Assembly (NCBI RefSeq): GCF_002836205.1
Contig: NZ_PJBE01000013.1
Location: forward strand, 930,001-994,000
Direction: 5' to 3'
Source of the DNA: Shewanella sp. Choline-02u-19
GTDB taxonomy: Bacteria > Pseudomonadota > Gammaproteobacteria > Enterobacterales > Shewanellaceae
DNA: 64,000 nt
Part shown: positions 26,770 through 35,984 of the stretch, in pieces
Layout of the letters: each line of letters begins with the position of its first letter
Position numbering within the stretch: position 1 is the stretch's first letter
Program-made: the position numbers and the translations under genes
Notes under the pieces: model-generated
What the model saw: the letters and a program-made list of their open reading frames with translations, nothing else
Told to the model about the DNA's origin: nothing
The model's database searches: none

Positions 26770-26784
26770 TTGTCTCTTTCGTCG

Positions 26785-27699
26785 TTAACGGGGGCTTTTT
26801 GATGACAGCTTGTGGCGGCTAAGACGCCTAGCTTCTGTGATCACGCAATCTCTTAGTGGGTTTTCACCTGAATCATTGCGCCAAACAAATGAAAGGTGAC
26901 GCTGCATATTGAGTTGCGGTGTTAATAAAACAACTAACTCGCCACTCGCTATCTCTTTTTCTACATCTAAGTAGGGCAGGCTACTTAAATAAGGGCCATT
27001 TTTCACAAGCGCTTTGAGTACCGAGACATATTCATACTCCTTCCACACATGCAGCTTTTCAATGATCCCATGAATAGCACCCTCAAAAATACGCCGAGTT
27101 CCGGCACCTTGTTCGCGCAGTACCCATTTGGCTTGTTCTAGCTGCGCTAAGCTTGCTGATTTTGACTTGGCATAAGGGTGATGCGGTGATGAAACCACCA
27201 CAAGGTGATCATCTAACCATTGCTCTTGGTGAAGACGACTGTCGTCGTTTCGTCCTTCGATTATGCCAAAGTCGTATTCATAATTAAGTAAGCCTTCGAT
27301 CACGTTTTCGGTGTTCTCCACCATCAAGTCAATTCGTAGTTCTGGAAAATCGGTATCAATTTTACTTATAAGTTCAGGAAGCAGATGCTCTGCGGCGGTT
27401 TGACTTGAACAAATCCTAAATCTTCCACTTATAAGGTGTTGTTCGTGAAGGCCTAATTGAATCTGTTGCGCATCTTGTAGCAAGCGTCTGGCTTTTGGCC
27501 TAAGCCAGTTGCCCCAGTGGCTTAGGGTGAGTCTGTTCCCTTGGCGAATGAAGAGTGGTCGACCTAGCAAATTTTCTAACTGTCCTAGTGACATACTCAC
27601 TGCTGACTGTGTCATAGACAATTTTCTTGCCGCCGCGCTGACGCTTTCTAAACTGGCAACAGCATCAAAAACCATGATTTGCTTAAGAGAGTACTTCAT
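26785..27699 (-). CDS. LysR-family transcriptional regulator
   Basis: 304 aa from ATG at 27699 (MKYSLKQIMVFDAV), the canonical LysR beginning; the in-frame TTG at 27735 adds 12 residues without LysR character. The winged helix-turn-helix is clear (SVSAAARKLSMTQSAVSMSLGQLENLLGRPLF), followed by the substrate-binding domain from about residue 88 (GRFRICSSQTAAEHLLPELI). The pattern is closest to the YeiE/CysL-type group. The effector and targets are unknown; it has no divergent partner close by, the nearest being the YhdT/PanF-type transporter genes about 480 bp away. Confidence 0.93.
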   Translation of the reverse strand: MKYSLKQIMVFDAVASLESVSAAARKLSMTQSAVSMSLGQLENLLGRPLFIRQGNRLTLSHWGNWLRPKARRLLQDAQQIQLGLHEQHLISGRFRICSSQTAAEHLLPELISKIDTDFPELRIDLMVENTENVIEGLLNYEYDFGIIEGRNDDSRLHQEQWLDDHLVVVSSPHHPYAKSKSASLAQLEQAKWVLREQGAGTRRIFEGAIHGIIEKLHVWKEYEYVSVLKALVKNGPYLSSLPYLDVEKEIASGELVVLLTPQLNMQRHLSFVWRNDSGENPLRDCVITEARRLSRHKLSSKSPR

Positions 27700-28177
27700 T
27701 ATGTATATTGTTTTCCCTAACTGAAAATTTGCCAAATGGAAACTATCAATTTTATTGATGATCTATAAAGCCTGATTTTAGGGGGGGATCTTTAGGGACA
27801 CAAGCTAAGTTGGGTAACGGTTTGAAAAACTTAGAGACGGCTCACTCTTCTAAATATAGTGTGCACCCAAATAGTACCATCTGATTAAATGTTTGTGTGT
27901 TGACTGCTTTTCAAGGTGAGCACTGAGATGGGGGAATAGCCAGTGCCTTGCTTGTTAGTATGAAAGCTTCATCAGTAAATCAGTAAGTTATCTTATGTCG
28001 CCAATAGTGGCGTTTTTTACAGCGTGTAAAGTAACGGTTTAAACATTTATCAAGATATGAGTTAAGTAACTGGTTACTCTGGCTGGTGCCGATTGTAAAT
28101 ATTGATTAGAATCGGCCATCGCACGACTTTAGTGTCGTCATCCCGCTTCTTATATTTAACTCAGGCTGTGTGCTTTC
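27700..28177. other. Intergenic region with an orphan plus-strand terminator
   Basis: 478 bp between divergent genes. No plus-strand gene precedes the terminator at 27999-28018, so a short RNA could end there. No ORF of substance is present; ATG near 27928 stops after three codons. Confidence 0.5.
27999..28018 (+). terminator. Orphan terminator
   Basis: 5-bp stem CGCCA/TGGCG with loop ATAG, followed by T6. It lies about 160 bp before the YhdT-like gene and has no plus-strand gene just upstream. Confidence 0.65.
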
Positions 28178-28369
28178 ATGAGATCGTTATCAACCACTGC
28201 ATTGTTATTAACCCTTGGTTATTTTGTTTTATGGTGCCTAGGGCCTTTGTTACTAACGGAGTATGGCTACTGGTACGGCTTACCTATTTGGTTCTGGTTT
28301 TCCTGCATTTTGGCGCCACTGATGCTAATCATTTTTTTGGTGAGAACACTAGGGAAAACCAATGACTAG
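28178..28369 (+). CDS. Small two-helix membrane protein, YhdT/DUF997-like
   Basis: 63 aa with two hydrophobic segments (about residues 8-26 and 33-55) separated by a short Tyr-rich loop (TEYGYWYGLPIW). Size, layout and position resemble YhdT, the small protein encoded immediately before the pantothenate symporter panF in E. coli. It overlaps the following symporter gene by 8 bp, so the two are translationally coupled and probably form one transport unit. An overlapping longer frame at 28102-28365 is a shadow. Confidence 0.8.
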   Translation: MRSLSTTALLLTLGYFVLWCLGPLLLTEYGYWYGLPIWFWFSCILAPLMLIIFLVRTLGKTND

Positions 28370-29813
28370 TTTATTACCGGTTTTGCTTTACTTAGTAATG
28401 AGCCTGTTAGTGACACGCTTTTGGAGTGCTCGTCAGTCACGTAGAACTGATGAGGACAGTGGACTCTATACTGATAAGGCAAAGCGATTTTTTATCGGCG
28501 GCGCATTTCTCAGTGGACCATTACTCGCATTAACCTTAGTGGCCACTTATACCAGTGCGAGTTCATTTATCGGCGGTTCTGGTGCTGCTTATAAATATGG
28601 ACTTGGATGGGTGTGGTTAGCCCTTATCCAAGTGCCTGTCGCACTATTAACCTTAGGCGTGCTGGGCAGTCGATTTTTGGCGATGAGGCGACATCAACAT
28701 GTGACCCTCATTGAGTGGTTGGATGCACGTTTTCAAAACCCTTATTTAAGTACTTTTGCAATGGTCAGCTTAGTGGTTGGTTTTATTGCCATGATTTCGG
28801 TGCAGTTTATTGGTGGCGCTAGGTTACTCTCAGGCGTTACGGGAATAAGCTATGAGCTTGGCTTAGTTATTTTCGTTTGTACGGTATTAGCTTATACCTT
28901 AACAGGGGGCTTTAGGGCGGTGGTATTAACCGATGCCTTGCAAGGTATTGTCATGTTGTTAGGGCTGTTTATCCTGTTGCTGGTGATATTGTCGCAGCCG
29001 CAACTACCGGAAAAAATGCAGCTACTCACTCAGCAAACCCCAGCCTTGTTTAGTCCCCACAGTATCGATGACTTTTTATCTTGGCCAATGATGTTGTCGT
29101 TTTGGTTGTTGATCTGTTTTGGCACCATGGGCTTGCCACATACCGTTGTGCGTTTGTTGGCGGTAAAAGATAAAGCCTCATTAAAAACCGGGATCATTTG
29201 GGGCACCATCATTTGCTTCTTTATGACGTTAATTCCACATTTATGTGGCGTGCTTGGCCGGGCTTTATTTCCTGATTTGAGTGTGCCAGACAATATTATG
29301 CCGACACTCATGTCAGGTTTGTTACCGCCATTAATCGCGGGCACATTACTGGCAGCCCCTATTGCGGCAGTGATGTCGTCGGTTGACTCGATGTTACTGC
29401 AATCAGCGACCAGTATTGTTCGAGATGGAATGGTTAAAGTGATGCCAAACCTATCAGCGACAAAGCAAGTCTGGTTGACTCGCTTTGTGATGCTGTTAAT
29501 TACCCTCAGTGCTTGTTACTGGGCATTGAGCCCACCCGATATGATTGTTTGGATTAACTTGGCGGCCTTTGGCGCCTTGCAAGCGGTATTCTTATGGCCG
29601 ATTGTGGCTGGGCTTTATTGGCCTTCTATTACTGGAAATAGTGCGCTGGCGGCAATGGTAAGTGGCATGTTGAGTTATCTGCTATTACAAAATCAAACGC
29701 CTTTGCCTTATCAGATCCACCCCATTGTGCCTGCGTTATTATGTTCACTGATTTTCATGTTAATGGTACAACAACTGACATGCTATTTTGCGCGAAAGCA
29801 ATCGGTTGCATGA
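28362..29813 (+). CDS. panF: PanF-like sodium:solute symporter
   Basis: 483 aa with about 13 membrane segments of the SSS family. The phrase LTLVATYTSASSFIGGSGAAYKYGLGWVWLALIQ, which I break as TYTSASSFIGG plus AAYKYGLGWVW, and SFWLLICFGTMGLPHTVVRLLAVKD are close to E. coli PanF as I remember it, so Na+/pantothenate uptake is the best guess. Related SSS carriers transport other acids, so substrate remains inferred. It overlaps the YhdT-like gene by 8 bp; the YfcC-type carrier gene follows 98 bp later on the same strand. Confidence 0.85.
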   Translation: MTSLLPVLLYLVMSLLVTRFWSARQSRRTDEDSGLYTDKAKRFFIGGAFLSGPLLALTLVATYTSASSFIGGSGAAYKYGLGWVWLALIQVPVALLTLGVLGSRFLAMRRHQHVTLIEWLDARFQNPYLSTFAMVSLVVGFIAMISVQFIGGARLLSGVTGISYELGLVIFVCTVLAYTLTGGFRAVVLTDALQGIVMLLGLFILLLVILSQPQLPEKMQLLTQQTPALFSPHSIDDFLSWPMMLSFWLLICFGTMGLPHTVVRLLAVKDKASLKTGIIWGTIICFFMTLIPHLCGVLGRALFPDLSVPDNIMPTLMSGLLPPLIAGTLLAAPIAAVMSSVDSMLLQSATSIVRDGMVKVMPNLSATKQVWLTRFVMLLITLSACYWALSPPDMIVWINLAAFGALQAVFLWPIVAGLYWPSITGNSALAAMVSGMLSYLLLQNQTPLPYQIHPIVPALLCSLIFMLMVQQLTCYFARKQSVA

Positions 29814-29911
29814 TAATGCTACCAAATGCTGCTTACCGCGCGGATGATGCATAGATAAAGGCTCCACATTGGTTTATATTTGCAGCCAAATAACAATAAT
29901 ATGGCTGTAAA

Positions 29912-31471
29912 ATGAATCAAGCTCCTTCCTCGAACGAACAGGCCCCCGCGCTCGCTAACAATAGTGTTGATGTGCAGAGCAATACTTGGCAGATGCCAGA
30001 CACGCTAGTCATCATTTTCTTTGTCGCACTGGGCGCGGCATTAATGACCTATTTCATCCCCGTTGGTTCGTTTGAAACACAAGAGGTTAGTTACGTCATT
30101 GATGGCGTTGAGAAGAGTCGTAGTGTTATCGACCCCAGCTCATTTTCTTATGAAAAAGATGCCAATGGTGAGCCTGTACTTAACCCTGTGAGCTTATTTG
30201 AAGGGGGAGGCGGCGCAGGTTTTTTTAATTTTGCATTTGAAGGTCTAGTCTCAGGTTCCAAGTGGGGTAGCGCGATTGGCGTCATCATGTTTATGTTAGT
30301 CATAGGCGGTGCTTTTGGCATTGTGATGGCAACAGGCACGATTGATAACGGCATACTAAAGTTGATCGACAAAACCCGCGGCAATGAAACCCTGTTCATT
30401 CCAGTAATATTCATCTTGTTTTCTTTAGGCGGCGCCGTTTTTGGAATGGGGGAGGAGGCGATAGCGTTCGCAATAATTATTTGCCCATTAATGATAAGGC
30501 TTGGCTATGACGGCATTACAACCGTGATGGTGACGTATGTGGCGACCCAAATAGGCTTTGCCAGTTCCTGGATGAACCCTTTTAGCGTTGCGATTGCACA
30601 AGGTATCGCGGACGTACCTGTGCTGTCGGGCTCAAGCATGCGAGTGGTGATGTGGCTCGGGTTCACATTAATGGGCTTGGTTTTCACTATGCGTTATGCC
30701 GCTAAAGTCAAAGCGAAACCGGCATTTTCTTACAGTTACAGCAGTGACCAATACTTTCGTGATAATGCGAGCGAGTCTAAGCTTGATAGCCGCTTTAACG
30801 TAGGCGATATATTGGTGCTATTCACAATTGTGGCGACGATTGCGTGGATAATCTGGGGCGTTATTGCCAATGCGTGGTTTATTCCTGAGATCGCCAGTCA
30901 GTTTTTTACGATGGGGATCATCGTAGGGATCATTGGCGTGGTGTTTAAACTCAACAACATGAGCGTTAATAAGGTTGCGGCTAGCTTTAAACAAGGCGCA
31001 GCGACAATGTTGGAACCCGCGGTGCTCGTTGGGTGCGCGTCAGGCATTTTACTGTTGTTAGGCGGCAGTAATGCAGCTAATCCAAGTGTCTTGAACACTA
31101 TTTTGAGTGTGTCAGGTGAGTTTATCGGTCATTTGCCCAGTGTGATGTCGGCGTGGTTTATGTTGGTGTTTCAATCTGTGTTTAACTTTTTTGTGACTTC
31201 AGGTTCTGGCCAAGCTGCTCTGACGATGCCATTGATGGCACCTTTAGCTGATATTGTTGGAGTTACGCGGCAAGTGGCGGTGCTAGCATTTCAATTGGGG
31301 GATGGCTTTACCAATGTATTGGTGCCAACGTCAGCATCCTTGATGGCAACATTAGGTGTGTGCCGAGTTGATTGGGGACAGTGGCTTAAATTTATTTGGC
31401 GTTTCATGGTCGCACTGTTTTGTGTATCGAGTGTGATTGTTATCGCAGCTCACTACTTAGGGTTTAGTTAA
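29912..31471 (+). CDS. yfcC: YfcC-family carrier (AitC/DcuC-like)
   Basis: 519 aa with about 12 membrane segments. An N-terminal soluble tail precedes the first helix (TLVIIFFVALGAALMTYFIPVGSFET), the usual opening of the YfcC/C4-dicarboxylate anaerobic carrier superfamily. Other family stretches are FSLGGAVFGMGEEAIAF, FASSWMNPFSVAIAQ, and FFVTSGSGQAALTMPLMAP near the end. The superfamily contains dicarboxylate and basic amino-acid carriers; the substrate cannot be fixed. It probably belongs to the transporter cluster 28178-31471 and ends at a strong bidirectional terminator. Confidence 0.88.
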   Translation: MNQAPSSNEQAPALANNSVDVQSNTWQMPDTLVIIFFVALGAALMTYFIPVGSFETQEVSYVIDGVEKSRSVIDPSSFSYEKDANGEPVLNPVSLFEGGGGAGFFNFAFEGLVSGSKWGSAIGVIMFMLVIGGAFGIVMATGTIDNGILKLIDKTRGNETLFIPVIFILFSLGGAVFGMGEEAIAFAIIICPLMIRLGYDGITTVMVTYVATQIGFASSWMNPFSVAIAQGIADVPVLSGSSMRVVMWLGFTLMGLVFTMRYAAKVKAKPAFSYSYSSDQYFRDNASESKLDSRFNVGDILVLFTIVATIAWIIWGVIANAWFIPEIASQFFTMGIIVGIIGVVFKLNNMSVNKVAASFKQGAATMLEPAVLVGCASGILLLLGGSNAANPSVLNTILSVSGEFIGHLPSVMSAWFMLVFQSVFNFFVTSGSGQAALTMPLMAPLADIVGVTRQVAVLAFQLGDGFTNVLVPTSASLMATLGVCRVDWGQWLKFIWRFMVALFCVSSVIVIAAHYLGFS

Positions 31472-31552
31472 ATCCAGATAAAGCGTCAGCGCAAGTAACG
31501 CAGAAATGTCCATAAATGCATTGAATGCAGTGTGTATGTTTAAACTGGTATA

Positions 31553-31580
31553 AAAAATGGCATCCGAGGATGCCATTTTT
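31553..31580. terminator. Bidirectional terminator between yfcC and a TonB-dependent receptor gene
   Basis: Perfect 13-bp arms AAAAATGGCATCC and GGATGCCATTTTT with a 2-nt loop; T runs form on both strands. It serves the convergent yfcC-type and receptor genes. Confidence 0.92.
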
Positions 31581-31625
31581 ATGTCTAAATAAGCGTTAAA
31601 TCATAACGCTTAATTTCTACATTAT

Positions 31626-34334
31626 TTAGAACGTGATTTCACCTTCAACAAACCATTCACGTCCACGCGCGTTGTAAACGCTACGTGGGTAATGTGGCCA
31701 TGAAGTGTTTGTTGGGTCAAAGTTAGGACCAGCATCAAACATATTAATTAGACCGGTAGATACTTTAATGTTGTCAGTAAAGTTATAACCAGCAGTTAAG
31801 TTCCACTTAGTTAGAGAAGCAACTTCATAATCGCTCTCTTCTCCGTCACCTGATTCAGCAAAAGACTTATAAGCGGTACCATGCATACGTGCTGTGTGAT
31901 AAGCGCCTAAAGTCGTTTCAAAGTCTTCTAGGAAGTAACCCAGTACTAGGTTCGCACGGTACTGAGGTAAACCACCATTGTAGATATCATCATCAATGTC
32001 AGCAGTCGGATCTAATTGCCCTTCTGAAACCAGAATATATGTACCATTGAAATTTAGCTTGAACTCACCAATCGCTTCAAGATCCCAGCCGTAACCTGCG
32101 GTAACATCAAGACCGCGTACTTTCTGGTATGCAAGATTTTGTGCAACTGAGTTGATGTGTGTGATAGTGCCATCCGCATCACGAGTGATCATATCTTCAT
32201 ATAAATCATACTCACGTGCAGCTTTTGAAGCACTGATGTCACTCACCATGTCATCAAGTTTCCACTCCCATAAGTCAACAGAAGCGTTTAGCGAATCGCC
32301 GCCCCATACTGCACCAATGTTAGCTGTGTAACCTGTTTCTGCTTCTAGGTCTTTGTTTGCACCAGTTGTACTATCGATATGCAGTTCATTACAAACCTCA
32401 TTGATAGTAGGGTTCGAGCTTGTCTCACCAGGTGTTCCACCCATAGCAGCACACTGCTTGAAGTCGATAACTTGAGTGAAGCCTTGAGTTGGGTCACCGT
32501 ATACACGATGCATATCAGGAGCTCGGAATACGCTGCTGATAGAACCACGAACAAGTAATTCATCAAGTGGACGATATTCAACAGTAACTTGTGGAGATAA
32601 GTTGCCGCCAACATCGCTGTAATCATCGTAACGTAGAGCAACGTCAATGGTTAGCTGCTCTAACACAGGAATGCTCATTTCTGCATAAGTAGCCCAGAAA
32701 TTACGCTCACCTTTACCTGATGAACCACCCGTAGTTAAGATATTTCCTTTCTTAGATTCTGAATCAGAATCTGTTTGGTAATCTTGTTCTGTATATTCAG
32801 CACCAAATGCGAACATAACATCACCTGCAGGCAATTCAAACGCCAGCCCTGTAATGTTTGCTTGGATGTTCTTTTGTGTTGATTGAGCATTTTCAAATGG
32901 CGTATAAGAAGCTGCATCTACATCTGCATTAGACATGTTCTTTAGCAGTGAATTACCTTGTTCACCATTTTCACCGTCTTTTGTAATGTAATCGAACATG
33001 CCAGCAATGGTTGCATACCCACTGCGGAATACATCAACGTTTGTGCGGCCATAGTTCACTGAAGCATCCCAGCTATACTCGTCAGCAATTAGACCTTCAA
33101 GACCACCGCTAAAGAAATAGTTACGAGTATTCGTTTCGCCAGTACGGTTGCCAAACTCATGTAAACGACGAACGTAGTAGTAATCGCCATCGGTAGCATT
33201 AGCAAAATCACCTCCTAGAGCAGTTGATTTACCGTCTGTGAATGTTTTGCTTAACCCACCTGCACCAGAAACTGTTACATCATTACCTGCAACTTTAATG
33301 TCGTAGTCATTGATAGCCATTGGCTCAATGTTTGTGGATGATTTAGCTTGAGATACATCTAGACGACCTAAGAAAGTGATATCTTCGGCTAACTCATAGT
33401 TGAAGTTAGTTGTGCTGATGAATCGATAGCTTTCAGGCTCAAGATCACGTTGCTTTGAACGGTCATAGCCACAAATGCTACGCGCTGAATCCCAGAAGAA
33501 ACCGCCAGCAGTACATTCTTCGGCTGATAGCTGACGCGCGCCTTCTGCACCTTTACTTGAACCTGCAATGCGTGCTCCATACGAGCTATATTGCGAGAAT
33601 GCACTGTGAGGTACTTTATCGGTATTTAGACCAAAGTTTTCACGGTCAGTTGCTCTTAGTACTTCATTGTTGGTGTATTCAATAAAGGTTGACACATTTC
33701 CTTTATCTGAAGATGAACCGATAGAGAATGCGATTCTATCGTTCATTCCGCCACCATTAGTGGTATCACCATGGCGATACTTAAGCGCGGCACCGTCAAA
33801 ATCTTTTTTCAGGATGATGTTGATTACACCACCAACAGCATCAGCACCATAAATGGCAGAACCACCAGATTGTAGTACTTCAATTCTTGCTACAGCTTCC
33901 ATTGGAAGGTTCGCGGTATCAACGAAGTTATCCGTTCCGCCAGCAGGTTTTGGGTACTGGTTAAGGCGTTTGCCATCGATAAGCGTTAGTGTGCGGTTAG
34001 CACCAGCATTACGAAGACTGATAGAAGATGCTGCAGGAGTAAAACCGTGAACTGATTGGGTTGTCATTGCACCCGTTGTAGATGTCAGGCTTTGTAGTGC
34101 GTCTTGAATACTTGTAAAGCCTTGCTTTGCCATGTCATCAGCACTTAGCACTGTAACGGGTGTCGCAGTTTCCATATCAGTACGCTTGATACGAGAACCG
34201 GTAACTTGGATACGTTCAACATTTTCTGCACTTTCAGCTTCGGCCGCAAGAACAACTGGCGAGCTAAGCGCTGCTGCTGCACCACTTACTAACGCAAAGC
34301 GAACTGCTTTGGCCAATCTTGAATTAACTTGCAT
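31626..34334 (-). CDS. TonB-dependent outer-membrane receptor
   Basis: 902 aa; ATG at 34334 with GGGAG upstream. A signal peptide (about residues 1-30, ending VVLAAEA) is followed by the phrase VERIQVTGSRIKRTD, which opens the plug domain in this receptor subgroup. The plug (about 45-165) includes LRNAGANRTLTLIDGKRL and IYGADAVGGVINIILKKDF. The rest is a 22-stranded-type beta-barrel ending in an aromatic-terminated strand (GREWFVEGEITF). These receptors import large or scarce solutes using TonB energy. No TonB, siderophore or catabolic gene is adjacent, so the ligand is unknown. It is convergent with the yfcC-type gene. Confidence 0.95.
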   Translation of the reverse strand: MQVNSRLAKAVRFALVSGAAAALSSPVVLAAEAESAENVERIQVTGSRIKRTDMETATPVTVLSADDMAKQGFTSIQDALQSLTSTTGAMTTQSVHGFTPAASSISLRNAGANRTLTLIDGKRLNQYPKPAGGTDNFVDTANLPMEAVARIEVLQSGGSAIYGADAVGGVINIILKKDFDGAALKYRHGDTTNGGGMNDRIAFSIGSSSDKGNVSTFIEYTNNEVLRATDRENFGLNTDKVPHSAFSQYSSYGARIAGSSKGAEGARQLSAEECTAGGFFWDSARSICGYDRSKQRDLEPESYRFISTTNFNYELAEDITFLGRLDVSQAKSSTNIEPMAINDYDIKVAGNDVTVSGAGGLSKTFTDGKSTALGGDFANATDGDYYYVRRLHEFGNRTGETNTRNYFFSGGLEGLIADEYSWDASVNYGRTNVDVFRSGYATIAGMFDYITKDGENGEQGNSLLKNMSNADVDAASYTPFENAQSTQKNIQANITGLAFELPAGDVMFAFGAEYTEQDYQTDSDSESKKGNILTTGGSSGKGERNFWATYAEMSIPVLEQLTIDVALRYDDYSDVGGNLSPQVTVEYRPLDELLVRGSISSVFRAPDMHRVYGDPTQGFTQVIDFKQCAAMGGTPGETSSNPTINEVCNELHIDSTTGANKDLEAETGYTANIGAVWGGDSLNASVDLWEWKLDDMVSDISASKAAREYDLYEDMITRDADGTITHINSVAQNLAYQKVRGLDVTAGYGWDLEAIGEFKLNFNGTYILVSEGQLDPTADIDDDIYNGGLPQYRANLVLGYFLEDFETTLGAYHTARMHGTAYKSFAESGDGEESDYEVASLTKWNLTAGYNFTDNIKVSTGLINMFDAGPNFDPTNTSWPHYPRSVYNARGREWFVEGEITF

Positions 34335-34728
34335 ATCATTACTCCCTGGAAACTTATAATAATTATTTGTTTTATTTTAATTAGAAATATCTTTTTAAGG
34401 TGTTTCAAATGTAAATAAAAATATATTTCTCAGCGGAATAGAACCATAATTAATTAACCGTGGCAACAATCTAGTTACAGGTGTTTTTCTTTGTTATTAG
34501 CGTCTTTGATATTATATTATTATCAACTCGGCATCATTTTATTTACATATGATAGCGTAAGGTAATAGTCGTCAAGTTGTTTGGCGGATTATCAATCGGC
34601 AAAGGGCTTTAATGTAGCCGGATTGTTGTATTTATGTTGGCTTTTATACTGGTCGGAGGAGGTGGTAATTAACGATTGGGTAACATGAAAGGTTTGAAAT
34701 ATTTTTTTAATAATTAATAAATAACGAA

Positions 34729-34750
34729 AAGCGTGACTTGAGTCACGCTT
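34729..34750 (-). terminator. Second hairpin after the TDT transporter gene
   Basis: Perfect 10-bp arms AAGCGTGACT and AGTCACGCTT with a 2-nt loop; the minus-strand tail is TTTCGTTATTTATT, so it may be a back-up terminator. Confidence 0.5.
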
Positions 34751-34825
34751 GATTTGCAGTGTTAAAGCCTGCTTTGTTACGTTGCTGTGATGTTTATAGG
34801 GGATGTCTCGGCTTTATTTAAAAAA

Positions 34826-34854
34826 CTATAGTCACATATTCGATGTGACTATAG
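34826..34854 (-). terminator. Terminator of the TDT transporter gene
   Basis: Perfect 12-bp arms CTATAGTCACAT and ATGTGACTATAG with a 5-nt loop, followed on the minus strand by T5 (34821-34825), 17 bp after the stop. Confidence 0.85.
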
Positions 34855-34871
34855 CTTTTTCTTTTGCTGCA

Positions 34872-35864
34872 CTAAGCTGCATTCCCCTTGAATATATTTG
34901 ACTTGTAGTGACTTAAATACCTTATAGCTACGTAAGTCACAATGATGGTTGCCACTATTAATTCAAATTTAGCTGTTAATAATAAGTTAATAGAAATGCT
35001 ATTTTCACCGTAAGTCGTAATTATCCATGTCACAGTTTTGAATAAAGCCGTTGCACCAATAACCAGAGGGAATGTGAATGCAGCGTAACCTGGGCTGAAA
35101 GGCAACTTTAATAGGTTAAAGAAGGCAAGGTAAATAATACTGGTCATCAATAATGCTAGAGTCAGTAATACGCCAACGATAATGATTGATGGATGCTCTG
35201 ATATAGTGAGGTAACCTGCTAAAGACAGACTTGCTGGTGCGGCCATAATGGCAATTGTTGGCTTTGCTGCGTCAGGTATAGGCTCACAGAAAATAAGTCT
35301 GTAAAGCATAATGGGCAACATGATGAGGTAACTTAGCATGCCAAAGTTAAGAATTGCGTTGGCAATCCAATGGTTTTGAACCTGGAGTAGTTCACCATGT
35401 GGAAAAGAGACTGCAGCGACAATGATTCCTACTGAGGGGACAAACCAACTTGGCACCATATGGCTAAGTTTAAAGTCGACCGCTCTATTATAGATAAACA
35501 TAGAAAGGAAGATGAGATGAATCACTATCGCTGTAAACCATAATATTAAAGCAAAGCCATGGCTATACCGTCCGATAGCAGCAGAAACCACCATAAGTCC
35601 CATGGCAAAGGTTGGGACTACGCTACCAATGACAGGATGAGATAATTCTGCGATGAGTACTTTTGGGTGCAGGGTAAACTTGGCTACTAGCATCAGTAAA
35701 AGAACTGCAGCGATCGCTGACCCAATAAGCTGTGCAATACCATCAAGGCTAGGCAACATGCTTTCCCAAGCCCAACCGAGGCTCGCTATTGCTAATGCAA
35801 GCCCTGCCATTGGGCTCGGTAAGCGGGACACTCTGTGCCTTAGCTTGTTATTTGTTACCGTCAT
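34872..35864 (-). CDS. TDT-family (TehA-like) transporter
   Basis: 330 aa with ten hydrophobic segments, the expected number for the tellurite-resistance/dicarboxylate transporter family. The N-terminal phrase RLPSPMAGLALAIASLGWAW and the late SPGYAAFTFPLVIGATALFK match the family's pore-lining pattern, where a Phe gates the anion channel in TehA. Such proteins move small anions such as sulfite, malate or chloride. The gene stands alone between a receptor gene and an O-methyltransferase gene. Confidence 0.85.
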   Translation of the reverse strand: MTVTNNKLRHRVSRLPSPMAGLALAIASLGWAWESMLPSLDGIAQLIGSAIAAVLLLMLVAKFTLHPKVLIAELSHPVIGSVVPTFAMGLMVVSAAIGRYSHGFALILWFTAIVIHLIFLSMFIYNRAVDFKLSHMVPSWFVPSVGIIVAAVSFPHGELLQVQNHWIANAILNFGMLSYLIMLPIMLYRLIFCEPIPDAAKPTIAIMAAPASLSLAGYLTISEHPSIIIVGVLLTLALLMTSIIYLAFFNLLKLPFSPGYAAFTFPLVIGATALFKTVTWIITTYGENSISINLLLTAKFELIVATIIVTYVAIRYLSHYKSNIFKGNAA

Positions 35865-35984
35865 TATTCGTCTCCAAAATCCAATATCTTTGGACGTATT
35901 TTAGAATACCCCTCTAATAATTAATATTGAACTTAACTTAATGTCATAATCAATAAAATTGAACTAATCTTAAAAAGACAAACA

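Larger units (their letters stand above)
34335..34871. other. Intergenic region with two hairpins
   Basis: 537 bp. The left part is an AT-rich receptor leader. The right part holds two terminator-like hairpins (34729-34750 and 34826-34854) in tandem after the TDT transporter gene. No gene is seen. Confidence 0.6.
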
